Counted from the first letter of the stretch, positions 7,388-15,369 are shown. The stretch is 18,586 nucleotides of DNA from Leucobacter sp. UBA1945 (GCA_002336855.1 DDEV01000011.1:1-18586); one strand, 5' to 3'. Numbers and translations: made by a program. Notes: generated from the sequence alone by a model not told the origin.

Positions 7388-8848
7388 ATGTGCGGCATCG
7401 TAGGCATCGTCTCTCACGAACCCGTTAACCAGCAGGTCTATGACGCCCTGCTCCTACTGCAACACCGCGGCCAAGACTCCACGGGCATCGCGACCGCCGA
7501 CGGCAGTCAGTTTCACATGGTGAAGGCCAGCGGCCAGGTGCGCGAGGCTTACCGCACCCGCGACATGCGCTCGCTGCTCGGCAACATCGGGCTCGGTCAC
7601 GTGCGCTACGCGACGAGCGGCTCGGCTGCTCGCGAAGAAGAGGCACAACCCTTCTACGTGAACGCCCCCTACGGCATCATCCTCGTGCACAACGGCAACC
7701 TCACGAACACTCGCGAGCTGAACGCTGAGATGCACAACGTCGACCGTCGCCACCTCAACACGCACTCCGACACCGAGTTGCTGCTCAATGTGCTCGCGAA
7801 CGAGTTGCAGCACGCGTCGGGCAGCCCGACGCTCGACGCGGGCAAGGTATTCGATGCCGTGACTCGCGTGCACCAGCGCGTCGAGGGGTCGTATGCGGCC
7901 ATCGCGCTCATCGCTGGCTACGGCCTGCTCGCGTTTCGCGATCCCTTCGGCATTCGCCCCCTCGTGCTGGGTCGCCGCAGCGGCCAGAACGGGCGCGACG
8001 AGTGGGTCGTCGCGAGCGAGTCGCTCGTGCTCGAGTCGGGCGGCTACGAGATCGTGCGCGACGTGGCCCCCGGCGAAGCGATCTTCATCTCCCCCGACGG
8101 CGAGATGCACTCACGCCAGTGCGCCGCAAACCCCAGGCTCCTGCCCTGCTCGTTCGAGTACATCTATCTCGCTCGCCCCGACTCGGTGCTGAGCGGTATC
8201 TCGGTATACGACGCGCGCCTGCGCCTCGGCGACGTGCTCGCCGAGCAGGTCGTGGCAGAGGTGCCAAAGGGCGATATCGACGTGGTCATGCCGATTCCCG
8301 ACTCGGGCCGTCCGAGTGCGATGCAGCTGGCAAGCAAGCTCGGTGTTGAGTACCGCGAAGGCTTCTTCAAGAACCGCTACGTCGGCCGCACCTTCATCAT
8401 GCCGGGGCAGTCGGTGCGCAAGAAGAGCGTGCGACAGAAGCTCAATGCGATGAGCACCGAGTTTCGCGGCAAGAACGTGCTGCTTGTCGACGATTCGATC
8501 GTGCGCGGCACCACCTCGGGCCAGATCGTCGACATGGCGCGGGCCGCAGGTGCCGCGTCGGTCACCTTCGCCTCGGCCGCTCCCCCAGTACTTTTCCCGC
8601 ACGTCTACGGCATCAACATGCCGACTCGCAACGAGCTCATCGCGCACGGTCGCACGAACCGCGAGATTGCCTCGGTCATGGGTGCCGATCACCTCGTCTA
8701 TCAGACGGTCGAGGGCATGAACCGCGCGATCCTCGCGGGTCAGAGCACCGTTACCGAGCTCGAAGAGAGCTGCTTCACCGGCAACTACCTCGCGGGCAAC
8801 GTCAGCGACGAGTACCTGGCATACGTCGAGGCGACGCAGACCAGCTGA
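7388..8848 (+). CDS. purF: amidophosphoribosyltransferase
   Basis: Commits PRPP to purines: glutamine-derived ammonia replaces pyrophosphate to give 5-phosphoribosylamine. 486 aa. The ATG at 7388 is chosen because Cys2 must become the N-terminal nucleophile (MCGIVGIVSH). The N-terminal Ntn glutaminase domain (about 2-235) shows LLQHRGQDSTGI, HVRYATSG and ILVHNGNLTN. The C-terminal phosphoribosyltransferase domain has PIPDSGRPSA, the YREGFFKNRYVGRTFI block, and the PRPP loop VLLVDDSIVRGTTSG at 364-378. No propeptide precedes Cys2. AGGAG lies 12 nt upstream, a slightly long spacing. A strong terminator follows the stop. Inhibition by AMP/GMP is usual for the family. Confidence 0.97.
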   Translation: MCGIVGIVSHEPVNQQVYDALLLLQHRGQDSTGIATADGSQFHMVKASGQVREAYRTRDMRSLLGNIGLGHVRYATSGSAAREEEAQPFYVNAPYGIILVHNGNLTNTRELNAEMHNVDRRHLNTHSDTELLLNVLANELQHASGSPTLDAGKVFDAVTRVHQRVEGSYAAIALIAGYGLLAFRDPFGIRPLVLGRRSGQNGRDEWVVASESLVLESGGYEIVRDVAPGEAIFISPDGEMHSRQCAANPRLLPCSFEYIYLARPDSVLSGISVYDARLRLGDVLAEQVVAEVPKGDIDVVMPIPDSGRPSAMQLASKLGVEYREGFFKNRYVGRTFIMPGQSVRKKSVRQKLNAMSTEFRGKNVLLVDDSIVRGTTSGQIVDMARAAGAASVTFASAAPPVLFPHVYGINMPTRNELIAHGRTNREIASVMGADHLVYQTVEGMNRAILAGQSTVTELEESCFTGNYLAGNVSDEYLAYVEATQTS

Positions 8849-8867
8849 GCGATGCGCAATACGCGCA

Positions 8868-8905
8868 AAAGAACCCGGTACCGTTTCGGTGGTACCGGGT
8901 TCTTT
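8868..8905. terminator. strong bidirectional terminator, purF / tatA
   Basis: Perfect 15-bp stem (8868-8882 with 8891-8905) around an 8-nt loop, reading AAAGAACCCGGTACC on the left arm. A-rich on the left and T-rich on the right, so it can end transcription from both the purF side and the tatA side. GCG pairs extend it beyond one bulged A. Confidence 0.9.
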
Positions 8906-8943
8906 GCGGTAAAGCGTGGGATCAGCGCTTCGCGCACTGACCC

Positions 8944-9285
8944 TTAGGCGTCGTCTTTGCCCTGGGCACGCTCGGCAGCTGCGGCGCGAAGCGCATCGGC
9001 CTCGGCCTTCGCTGCCGCGGCCTCGGCCTTTGCCTTCGCAAGCTCGTCTTCGATGCTCGGCTCGGCAGCAGCGGGTGCCTCTGCCGGAACGACAGGAGCG
9101 GCGGGGGTCGAGGCGACGTCGGCCTCAGCCTTCTTCTGTTCTTCGGGGTTCGACACTTCCTTCTTCAGGATCTTCATCGACTGGCCGAGGCTCTTCGCGA
9201 GCGCCGGCAGTTTCGGAGCACCGAACAACAACAGCACGACGAAGAGCAAGATCCACGGAGTTGGCCCGTGAAAGAGATTTCCCAT
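8944..9285 (-). CDS. tatA: Sec-independent (twin-arginine) translocase subunit TatA
   Basis: 113 aa. TatA-type proteins form the protein-conducting part of the Tat pathway for folded proteins. The short N-terminus leads into one TM helix (about residues 10-22) ending in the signature FG (21-22). The amphipathic helix KLPALAKSLGQSMKILKKEV (25-44) follows, and then an Ala/Glu/Lys-rich tail of about 65 residues that may form a charged helix. It is closer to TatA than TatB because it lacks the TatB proline/Glu patch and is short. No tatC is visible in the window. The ATG at 9285 is the natural start; upstream there is only a weak GAAAG. It follows the two-TM gene by 34 bp on the same strand. Confidence 0.85.
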   Translation of the reverse strand: MGNLFHGPTPWILLFVVLLLFGAPKLPALAKSLGQSMKILKKEVSNPEEQKKAEADVASTPAAPVVPAEAPAAAEPSIEDELAKAKAEAAAAKAEADALRAAAAERAQGKDDA

Positions 9286-9319
9286 TGGTATATCGCTTTC
9301 GATCAGAGAAGTATGCCTG

Positions 9320-9667
9320 TTATCTTACGTCAGTCTGCACAGCCAGCGCAGCGCCTCGCTTGCGCCCGGCGACGGCCCCGAGCAGCAGCGAAAGCAGGGC
9401 TCCGACTACAAGACCGATCGCACCGCCGACGACCGCCATCAGGCCCGCAACCTGGCCGAGCTCGTAGTTCGCGCCCTCGGGCACCGGAAAAAACATACTG
9501 ACAACAGCGCCGACTACGATTCCGAGCACGACCGCGCCGACGATGATTCGCCCGTAGCGTACCGAGCGCCGCAGCTCGACCTGCACGGGTTGGTGCACGT
9601 TCTCAACTACCTCAACGGCCTCTTCGGGGGTCGCGTGCTCGTCGGGAAGGTTGGAAGCATTGGACAT
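9320..9667 (-). CDS. two-TM membrane protein of unknown function
   Basis: 115 aa from the ATG at 9667. The N-terminal 35 residues are hydrophilic and acidic (VEVVENVHQPVQVELRR). TM1 is at about 41-60, a short loop (PVPEGANYELGQ) follows, and TM2 at about 72-99 is very rich in Gly, Ala, Val and Leu. A basic GRKRG follows TM2. By the positive-inside rule both ends should be cytoplasmic. I do not recognise the family. GGGGG sits just before the ATG, very close for a Shine-Dalgarno. The longer in-frame extension to 9904 overlaps the SCP2-type gene in another frame and is not coding. The gene lies between the SCP2-type gene (47 bp upstream) and tatA (34 bp downstream), so co-transcription is likely. 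Confidence 0.75.
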   Translation of the reverse strand: MSNASNLPDEHATPEEAVEVVENVHQPVQVELRRSVRYGRIIVGAVVLGIVVGAVVSMFFPVPEGANYELGQVAGLMAVVGGAIGLVVGALLSLLLGAVAGRKRGAALAVQTDVR

Positions 9668-9714
9668 GCCCCCTATTCTTTCAGGGTTCCGCTGAGTGAA
9701 TGCCCACCGCACCG

Positions 9715-10080
9715 CTAGCTCGGCGTGCGCAGAAGCGGCAGCAGCCCATCGAGGTTCGCCCGCGTGCCCGAGGCGCTGATCCTCGCCGCCGAAACCGCAT
9801 CGTCCCAGCCGAGCGCACCCGTCGCGAGCGCAACCCAGGTGACGGGGTCGGTTTCGATCACGTTCGGCGGCGTGCCGCGGGTGTGACGGGGGCCGGCGAC
9901 GCACTGCGTCGCACCGAAGGGAGGCACGCGCACCTCGACCGAGTTGCCCGGTGCGAGCGCCGCGAGCTCTTCGAGCAGAAATCGCACCGCAGTGGCGAGC
10001 TGCTGCCGCTCAGTGCTGCCTCCCTGCACCGCACGAAGCGCCGCGATGCCGTCGCCCTCGCTGATTCGTCGTTTCGCCAT
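9715..10080 (-). CDS. sterol carrier (SCP2-type) family protein
   Basis: 121 aa, matching the short actinobacterial 'sterol carrier family protein'. Characteristic stretches are LATAVRFLLEELAALAPGNS (28-47), VEVRVPPFGATQC (48-60), GPRHTRGTPPNVIETDPVTW (63-82), and the C-terminal ISASGTRANLDGLLPLL. These correspond to the SCP2 fold, a hydrophobic-ligand-binding cytoplasmic domain. The ligand of these short bacterial forms is unknown. The ATG at 10080 has TAGTCT 6 nt upstream and no Shine-Dalgarno, so a leaderless transcript is likely. It is probably the first gene of a three-gene minus-strand unit with the two-TM protein and tatA. Confidence 0.85.
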   Translation of the reverse strand: MAKRRISEGDGIAALRAVQGGSTERQQLATAVRFLLEELAALAPGNSVEVRVPPFGATQCVAGPRHTRGTPPNVIETDPVTWVALATGALGWDDAVSAARISASGTRANLDGLLPLLRTPS

Positions 10081-10086
10081 GCTGCC

Positions 10087-10092
10087 AGACTA
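10087..10092 (-). promoter_or_regulatory. -10 box for the SCP2-type gene
   Basis: Minus-strand TAGTCT, exactly 6 nt before the ATG at 10080. Same geometry as the DUF445 and purD starts. Confidence 0.45.
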
Positions 10093-10112
10093 GCCGCACC
10101 ACAGACGAGGGC

Positions 10113-10142
10113 GGGGCCGCCGCGATCGCTCGCGACGGCCCC
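10113..10142. terminator. GC-rich hairpin after the M28 peptidase gene
   Basis: Stem of 7 + 5 bp with one C/A mismatch (10113-10125 with 10130-10142) and a TCGC loop. It lies 26 bases beyond the peptidase stop in the minus direction and upstream of the SCP2-type promoter. The only T-rich run is on the plus-strand side, so it would act as a tail-less terminator. Confidence 0.5.
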
Positions 10143-10168
10143 GGCTGTTTTCTCTGTCAGCGCTTCGA

Positions 10169-12595
10169 TCACGCCTCTTCGTTCACACGCTGCGAACGAA
10201 TTCGACGAGCGACGAGGATCGCACCACCGCTCACGAGCAGCAGCGTGGCTGCGACGATACCCGCCGACATGCCGAACTCAGCACCGGTGTTCGAGAGCCC
10301 GCCTGGCACCGCAGCGAAGTTCAGCAAGCCCGAGCTTGTCACGTTTCCTGCGACGTCGAATGCGCGGAATTGCGCCGTCGAAGCTCCGGCACCGAGCCTC
10401 AGATCGACAGCGAAGTCGACAGAAGCGTTCGCGGCTGGAGCAAACGCAGCTACCGCGACTGTATCGTTCTGCTCAGCGAGCTCGACATCGATCCAGTCTC
10501 CGTTGCCGATGCGGTACTGCACCAGGGAAACACCCGAGGTGTCGTCAGACGAGGTGCCGGTCACAACGCCCCTCTGCTTCGCATCTGCCGTCACCTGCAG
10601 TGCAGGGGTGACCGAGTCAATGTTTACTGCCTGCGCAGACTCGCTCTCGTTGCCGAACTGGTCGGTCGCGCGAACGAACAGCACCTGCTCGCCCTGCTCG
10701 GTGAACGTGACACCGTCGACGTACTGCTGCCAGGTCTCGCCGTCGAGCGAGTACTCGACCTGCGTTGCATCGCCGAACTCGTTCGATGCCGAGACGAATA
10801 CGGTCGCGGGCGAAGCCTGCAGCCAACCCGAGGCCGAAGGAGCCGGGTTGCTCGAGAACGTGATCACGGGGTCGCCGCTGGCCTCGAGATCGATAGCGAT
10901 ATCCTCCGCAGCAGCCGAAATCGCCACATCGGCAGTGAAACCCCGTGCACCATCATCGGTCAGCGCAACGAAGTCGCAGCTCGTGTTCGGGGTGAGCGTG
11001 GTCGCCTTGCCTTCGGCATCGGTGATACCGGCATCGCGCCAGCCTTCGTCGCCCTCGCAGCTCATCGCGAGCTTCGCGTTTGCTGCGGGGTCGCCGTTCG
11101 CATCAGTCACAACCACATTGGCCTCGTTCAGCGCCGCGCGGAACGCACCGCCGCCGAGAATACGGGCTGCGTGGCCCATGCGCGGCTCGGAGACGAACTC
11201 GAGCGTGTCATCGGTGCGGTGGTATGCGGGCTCGAGGATGATGTTGGTGCCGCCGGCCCAGTGCATCCAGCTGAACACCGCAGCCTTGATTCCCACATCG
11301 TGGAACGGCTGGTGGTCGCTTCGGCTCACGGTGCCGATCGGCAGGTCACCCTCGCCTGCGAGAAGCGAAACCTGATTCGAGTAGTCGAGCACGGCGCTCT
11401 CGTGTGGTGCGAGCGGTGCTCGGTTCGTGTCGGCGGTCAGCGCCCAGAACTTGAATTCCTGGCCCGGGTTGCCCGCAAACGAGGTGCCCGCCATGTCCAT
11501 GTTCCACGCGCCGAGAGTGCGAGCCTGCTCTTCGGGTGTCATCACGGTTTTCACATGGTAGTTCGACCCCTTGTAGCCCGATTCTTCTGCACCCCATGCG
11601 CCGAAGCGAATCTCGGCGTCGTAAGAGTACTGGCTCATGATGCGCGCGATCTCGAGCATGATGCTCACGCCCGAACCGTTGTCGCTGGCGCCGGGGCTAC
11701 CAACCACCGAATCGATGTGCGCGCCGAGGTAAATGATCGGAGCATCGGGGTCACCGCTCGCTGCGGGGATCACACCGATAGCGTTGTGGCTCGTCGCTTC
11801 ACCGCGCACGGTCGCAATGCTCAACGACAGGTCGCCGCCTGCGAGCAGCGTGCGCATGCGCTTGCCCTGGTTGTTCGACGATCCGACGACCACCATGTCG
11901 GTGAGACCATCCGCGAGATTGCCAACCGCCGGCAGGTTTTCAGGGCTCGAGATGCCGTCAACCTTGGTGAGCACCACTGCCGCGACGCCGGCCGTCTTGA
12001 GATCGGTGAGCAGCTGCGTGCGAGTTGCTGACGTAGCATTCCAGTCAGCGAGAACAATTTTTCCGGCGAGATCAGTGCGCTCGACGAGTCCGGTAAGTGT
12101 GGCGCCGATATCGACGAGCTGGCCGCTCACCGGCGCGTCAGGTCCGGTGAACACGCCGTTGGTCGCGGGCCGAAACTGCCAGCTTGCGAACTCGTCGGTG
12201 TACCGGCTCGGCACCACATCAGCGTAGATCTGCGCTGCAACCGGGAATTCCTCGATCGTCGTCTGCATGCCATACGACTCAAAAGTATCGGCAACCCAGT
12301 TCACGGCTTCGAACTCTGCCGCACTTCCCTGCACGCGAGGGCCGATCTCATGTGAGAGCTTGACGTCGTTCTGCCAGATGTTTCCCGGCATCACCTGCGA
12401 CAGGTAATCGTTCTGAAAGTCTGGCAGCAGGTTTCCGCTGGTAAGCGCCTCGATGGCGTCGGCGGGAGGCGCAGCCTGAGCATACGCCGCCGTCGACGAG
12501 AGCATGAGCGGAGCTGCGAGGGCCGCGGCCCCCATCGCGTAGAGCGGTCGCCTGTAGCGCGAAATCGCGCTTGGCGAAGATTGCTTAGAAAGCAT
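10169..12595 (-). CDS. secreted, cell-wall-anchored M28 family zinc aminopeptidase
   Basis: 808 aa. A signal peptide ends near residue 39-41 (AYA-QA). A helical pro-region-like stretch follows, then a PA-type insert at about 150-265. The M28 catalytic domain has a complete metal set: H293 and D295 (AHID), D305 (ASDNGSG), E337/E338 (GAEESG), D367 (NMDM) and H459 (AYHRTDD). After about residue 490 come an invasin/CarboxypepD-like Ig domain (VVVTDANGDPAANAKL) and two beta-sandwich repeats (VEYSLDGETWQQY... and VQYRIGNGDWIDV...) resembling OmpL47-type domains. The C-terminus is a sortase signal: LSNTG (767-771), a hydrophobic helix (about 776-796) and RRIRSQR. The ATG at 12595 is fixed by AGAGAGGA 9 nt upstream. 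It probably removes N-terminal residues from peptides at the cell surface; the substrate is unknown. Confidence 0.93.
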   Translation of the reverse strand: MLSKQSSPSAISRYRRPLYAMGAAALAAPLMLSSTAAYAQAAPPADAIEALTSGNLLPDFQNDYLSQVMPGNIWQNDVKLSHEIGPRVQGSAAEFEAVNWVADTFESYGMQTTIEEFPVAAQIYADVVPSRYTDEFASWQFRPATNGVFTGPDAPVSGQLVDIGATLTGLVERTDLAGKIVLADWNATSATRTQLLTDLKTAGVAAVVLTKVDGISSPENLPAVGNLADGLTDMVVVGSSNNQGKRMRTLLAGGDLSLSIATVRGEATSHNAIGVIPAASGDPDAPIIYLGAHIDSVVGSPGASDNGSGVSIMLEIARIMSQYSYDAEIRFGAWGAEESGYKGSNYHVKTVMTPEEQARTLGAWNMDMAGTSFAGNPGQEFKFWALTADTNRAPLAPHESAVLDYSNQVSLLAGEGDLPIGTVSRSDHQPFHDVGIKAAVFSWMHWAGGTNIILEPAYHRTDDTLEFVSEPRMGHAARILGGGAFRAALNEANVVVTDANGDPAANAKLAMSCEGDEGWRDAGITDAEGKATTLTPNTSCDFVALTDDGARGFTADVAISAAAEDIAIDLEASGDPVITFSSNPAPSASGWLQASPATVFVSASNEFGDATQVEYSLDGETWQQYVDGVTFTEQGEQVLFVRATDQFGNESESAQAVNIDSVTPALQVTADAKQRGVVTGTSSDDTSGVSLVQYRIGNGDWIDVELAEQNDTVAVAAFAPAANASVDFAVDLRLGAGASTAQFRAFDVAGNVTSSGLLNFAAVPGGLSNTGAEFGMSAGIVAATLLLVSGGAILVARRIRSQRVNEEA

Positions 12596-12604
12596 GAACA
12601 GATG

Positions 12605-12612
12605 TCCTCTCT
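12605..12612 (-). promoter_or_regulatory. ribosome-binding site of the M28 peptidase gene
   Basis: Minus-strand AGAGAGGA, 9 nt before the ATG at 12595. It decides against the in-frame codons further upstream (to 12649) and makes the signal peptide start at MLSKQ. Confidence 0.7.
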
Positions 12613-12771
12613 GACAACGGTTGTTCGCCTCAATACCGGCCATGCGCACTTCGAGAAGGTATGCGCCGATCGGGCGCTTCGCCCCTCGGACAAGGCGCTG
12701 GTGGTGTCTCGTCCGTGAGAGAGGATGTCTTCGTCAAGCGGCAAGTTCAGTGATGAAAGCGGGGGTTGTTA

Positions 12772-12789
12772 AGGCGCAACCCTGCGCCT
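12772..12789. repeat. short inverted repeat in peptidase/Lrp intergenic region
   Basis: AGGCGCA and TGCGCCT form a perfect 7-bp stem with loop ACCC. It could be an operator or part of a 5' leader structure of the peptidase transcript. No T-tract follows on either strand. Confidence 0.35.
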
Positions 12790-13012
12790 CGCCTCAAACG
12801 TATCGAGGCCGCATACCGTATTGACGGGATCTGACTCTTTGTCGCCAGAGTGCTGACAGTTTGGCCTTGCTTCGATGTTTTCCACGGACGTATGATCCGA
12901 ATCTCTGCGAGAAGGTCACGTCTCGAGTGCAATTTGCTTCCCCAGAAGCAGCGTAGGCAGACAAGAGCTCGCTATTTGGTTCATTCCGCGACAAATTTCC
13001 GATAACCTGCCA

Positions 13013-13018
13013 TATATA
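13013..13018 (+). promoter_or_regulatory. -10 box of the Lrp/AsnC gene
   Basis: TATATA in an AT-rich patch. A transcript starting about 7 nt later would have a leader of roughly 25-40 nt. The -35 is weak (GACAAA at 12990-12995 with a 17-nt spacer). Autoregulation is common in this family. Confidence 0.4.
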
Positions 13019-13065
13019 GCAGACGACACTTTGCACGACCGAGTGACTCAATGGGGCCCCACTTC

Positions 13066-13524
13066 ATGGATCTTGATGACATCGACCTTGCCATTCTTGG
13101 CGTACTCTCGGCAGATGCGCGCGTCTCGATGACCCAGCTCGCCGAGGCGGTTCACATCTCACGAGCGAGCGCGCACGCGCGTTTCAAGCGCCTCGTCGAT
13201 GCTCAGGTAATCACAGGCTTCACCGTGCAGATCGACCCCGTTCGCGCGGGTCAGCACGCCTCGGCCTACGTCACACTCGCCGTCGAACAGCCCCAGTGGC
13301 AAGAGGTTCGCAAGCGCCTCGGGGCGATTCCTGAGGTGCATCACATTGCGCTGATCGGAGGCGAGTTCGACGTAATCGTGCTCGTGCGGGCTCGCGATAA
13401 CCGCGACCTGCGACGGGTCGTGCTCGAAGAGATCCAGTCGATTCCGGCGGTTCGCGGCACGCGCACACAGATCATCTTCGAAGACACTCAGATCACGAGC
13501 AGCACGCTGTCTCGCGATCGCTAG
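13066..13524 (+). CDS. Lrp/AsnC family transcriptional regulator
   Basis: 152 aa from the ATG at 13066, typical for the family. The N-terminus LDDIDLAILGVLSADARVSM leads into a winged HTH with LAEAVHISRASAHARFKRLV at about 25-44. A linker follows, then the RAM effector-binding domain (about 65-142), which contains VHHIALIGGEFDVIVLVRARD, the region where family members bind amino acids between subunits. An in-frame ATG at 13051 would add MGPHF; a GGGG 9 nt upstream slightly favours 13066. It converges on an amino-acid-type ABC importer and shares its terminator. A natural guess is that it responds to an aromatic or branched amino acid and controls that locus, but nothing in the sequence proves the ligand. 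Confidence 0.92.
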   Translation: MDLDDIDLAILGVLSADARVSMTQLAEAVHISRASAHARFKRLVDAQVITGFTVQIDPVRAGQHASAYVTLAVEQPQWQEVRKRLGAIPEVHHIALIGGEFDVIVLVRARDNRDLRRVVLEEIQSIPAVRGTRTQIIFEDTQITSSTLSRDR

Positions 13525-13541
13525 GCCTTCCGGCACGCAGA

Positions 13542-13579
13542 AGGGCCGGCACACCGAATCACTTCGGCATGCCGGCCCT
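13542..13579. terminator. bidirectional terminator, Lrp / ABC importer
   Basis: 10-bp perfect stem (AGGGCCGGCA 13542-13551 with TGCCGGCCCT 13570-13579). Two mismatches follow, then a 5-bp inner stem (13554-13558 with 13563-13567) and a TCAC loop. It lies between two convergent stop codons at 13524 and 13597. Confidence 0.85.
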
Positions 13580-13596
13580 CAGCAGTTTCGCAGGCC

Positions 13597-14388
13597 CTAG
13601 GTCAGCAGCGCCCGATCATCGAACGACGCTCCCTTGATCTTCGAGAATTCCTCGAGAAGTCGGGGTACGGTCAGCGTCTTCTTCTCTTCTTCAGAGGCCT
13701 GGAAGACAATGCGGCCCTCGTGCATCATGATGAGACGGTTGCCAAGGCGCAACGCCTGTTCCATATTGTGCGTCACCATGAGGGTCGTGAGCCCACCCTG
13801 TTTCACGATGCGCTCGGTCAGGTTGGTGACGAGCGCCGCACGCTGAGGGTCAAGCGCAGCCGTGTGCTCGTCGAGCAGCAGAATGCTGGGGTGCGTGAAC
13901 CCTGACATCAGCAGCGAGAGTGCCTGTCGCTGGCCGCCCGAGAGCAAACCGACCTTGGCAGAGAGGCGGTTCTCGAGACCGAGCTCGAGCGACTGCAGTT
14001 CAGTGCGGAAGCGCTCGCGCTGCTTTGCGCCGAGTGCGAGGCCCAGACCACGACGTTGTCCTCGACGGAGCGCGAGGGCAAGGTTCTGCTCAATAGTCAG
14101 GTTCGGCGCAGTGCCCGCCATGGGGTCTTGGAAGACTCGCCCGATGTATTTCGCGCGCTGAAACTCTTGCAGCTTGTTGACCTTGCGTCCGTCGATCTCG
14201 ATCGCTCCCGAATCGACAAAGTAGCGGCCCGAGATTGCGTTCAGCAGTGTCGACTTGCCCGCACCATTCGAGCCGATGATGGTGACGAAGTCGCCCTCCG
14301 CGAGATGCAAATCTAGCTCGACGAGCGCACGACGCTCGTTGACGGTGCCTGCAAAGAAGGTCTTTGAAATCCTGTCGATCTTCAGCAT
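13597..14388 (-). CDS. ABC importer ATPase, TrpZ-like
   Basis: 263 aa cytoplasmic ATP-binding subunit. Walker A is GSNGAGKST (39-47), the Q-loop glutamine is Q87 (RVFQDP), the signature is LSGGQRQ (149-155), Walker B ends in D173-E174 (ILLLDEH), the D-loop is ALDP (178-181), and the switch histidine is H207 (VTHN). All catalytic elements are intact. The sequence type (RVFQDPMAGTAPNLTIEQNL) matches ATPases that accompany PF04392-type substrate-binding proteins. The ATG at 14388 lies 3 bp after the permease stop, with AAGGAG 6 nt upstream inside the end of the permease gene, so translational coupling is likely. Confidence 0.93.
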   Translation of the reverse strand: MLKIDRISKTFFAGTVNERRALVELDLHLAEGDFVTIIGSNGAGKSTLLNAISGRYFVDSGAIEIDGRKVNKLQEFQRAKYIGRVFQDPMAGTAPNLTIEQNLALALRRGQRRGLGLALGAKQRERFRTELQSLELGLENRLSAKVGLLSGGQRQALSLLMSGFTHPSILLLDEHTAALDPQRAALVTNLTERIVKQGGLTTLMVTHNMEQALRLGNRLIMMHEGRIVFQASEEEKKTLTVPRLLEEFSKIKGASFDDRALLT

Positions 14389-14391
14389 GAG

Positions 14392-15369
14392 CTACTCCTT
14401 CGCTCCCTTGGCAGCGGCTGCCTCGACTACCCCGACGCCCGCGGTGAGTGCAACCGCTGGATCACCGCTCCTCTGCTCTCGCGGGGGCACACGCCCGCCG
14501 CGACCTCGCAACGAGGGCAGCTTCTTCAGGAAGCCCCAGCGCGGCAGCAGCAGCGCGGCGATCACCAGCACAGCGGTGATGAGCTTCATGTCGTTCGGGT
14601 TGAGCCCAACTCGCAGCGCGCCGAAGATGATGAGGCGGTAGAGCACGGCACCGAAGAGCACCGCGAGGGTGGCAACCCAGATGTAGCGCTGCCCGAAAAC
14701 CGCCTGGCCCAGAATCACGGACGCAAGGCCAACGAGGATCAGGCCGACGCCCATCGAGATATCTGCAAAGCCTTGGTACTGCGCAATCAGCGCACCGCAG
14801 AGGGCGACCAGGCCGTTCGAGAGGCCGAGTGTCAGAATCGTACTGAAATCGGTCGAGACCCCGAACGAGCGGATCATGGGGCCGTTATCGCCAGTTGCCT
14901 GAATCGAGAGGCCGAGGTTCGTCGAGAGGAACCAATCGACCACGAACTTCAGCGCGAGCACGGCGACCAAAAGAATGGCAACCCCAGCCCATGTGCCGAG
15001 AACATCTGCGTCTTTCATTGGGGTGAAAACGGTCTCTGCCCGCAGCAATGGAAAGTTCGCCTTGCCCATGATGCGCAAGTTGATTGACCACAGCGCGATC
15101 ATGGTGAGAATACCGGCGAGGAGGCCATCGATCTTGCCCTTAGTGTGCAACAGGCCGGTGATGATGCCGGCGATCACCCCGGCTGCGCCACCCGCGAGGG
15201 TAGCGAGCACGGGGTTCACGCCGGATCCGATCAGCGCAGCCGCGGTGGCCGCTCCTGTGGTGAAGCTGCCGTCAACGGTCAGATCTGGAAAGTTGAGCAC
15301 GCGGAAGGTCATGTAGACCCCGAGCGCCATCACTCCATAGATAAGCCCAATTTCGAGTGCGCCAATCAT
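14392..15369 (-). CDS. ABC importer permease, TrpY-like (BPD_transp_2 family)
   Basis: 325 aa integral membrane subunit of the branched-chain-type permease family. The opening IGLIYGVMALGVYMTFRVLN and FPDLTVDGSFTTGAA are typical of permeases paired with PF04392 binding proteins. I count about eight or nine hydrophobic segments between residues 5 and 280. The cytoplasmic loop NLGLSIQATGDNGPMIRSFG contacts the ATPase. The C-terminal ~45 residues (from about 280) are basic and then Ala-rich, and hydrophilic. The ATG at 15369 has AAAGGA 6 nt upstream. It lies 38 bp after the lipoprotein gene and 3 bp before the ATPase. Confidence 0.92.
   Translation of the reverse strand: MIGALEIGLIYGVMALGVYMTFRVLNFPDLTVDGSFTTGAATAAALIGSGVNPVLATLAGGAAGVIAGIITGLLHTKGKIDGLLAGILTMIALWSINLRIMGKANFPLLRAETVFTPMKDADVLGTWAGVAILLVAVLALKFVVDWFLSTNLGLSIQATGDNGPMIRSFGVSTDFSTILTLGLSNGLVALCGALIAQYQGFADISMGVGLILVGLASVILGQAVFGQRYIWVATLAVLFGAVLYRLIIFGALRVGLNPNDMKLITAVLVIAALLLPRWGFLKKLPSLRGRGGRVPPREQRSGDPAVALTAGVGVVEAAAAKGAKE

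Larger units (their letters stand above)
12596..13065. other. 470-bp gene-free region between divergent peptidase and Lrp genes
   Basis: No reading frame here resembles a protein. It is less GC-rich than the flanking genes, most clearly at about 12820-13020. It holds the peptidase leader (12596-12649 and beyond), a 7-bp hairpin at 12772-12789, and the Lrp promoter region around 13013. An ACAAC-G-GTTGT repeat (12614-12624) lies just upstream of the peptidase ribosome-binding site. I recognise no riboswitch or RNA gene. Confidence 0.5.

Noticed and set aside
6538..7428. 296-codon plus-strand frame over purM
   Set aside because: Antisense to the well-supported purM and extends into the purF start in another frame.
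9668..9904. Longer form of the two-TM protein
   Set aside because: It would overlap the SCP2-type gene in a different frame and adds Arg/Ala-rich shadow sequence.
10370..12031. 553-codon plus-strand frame opposite the M28 peptidase
   Set aside because: Mirror of peptidase codon bias; no recognisable domain, while the minus strand has a complete zinc site and sorting signal.
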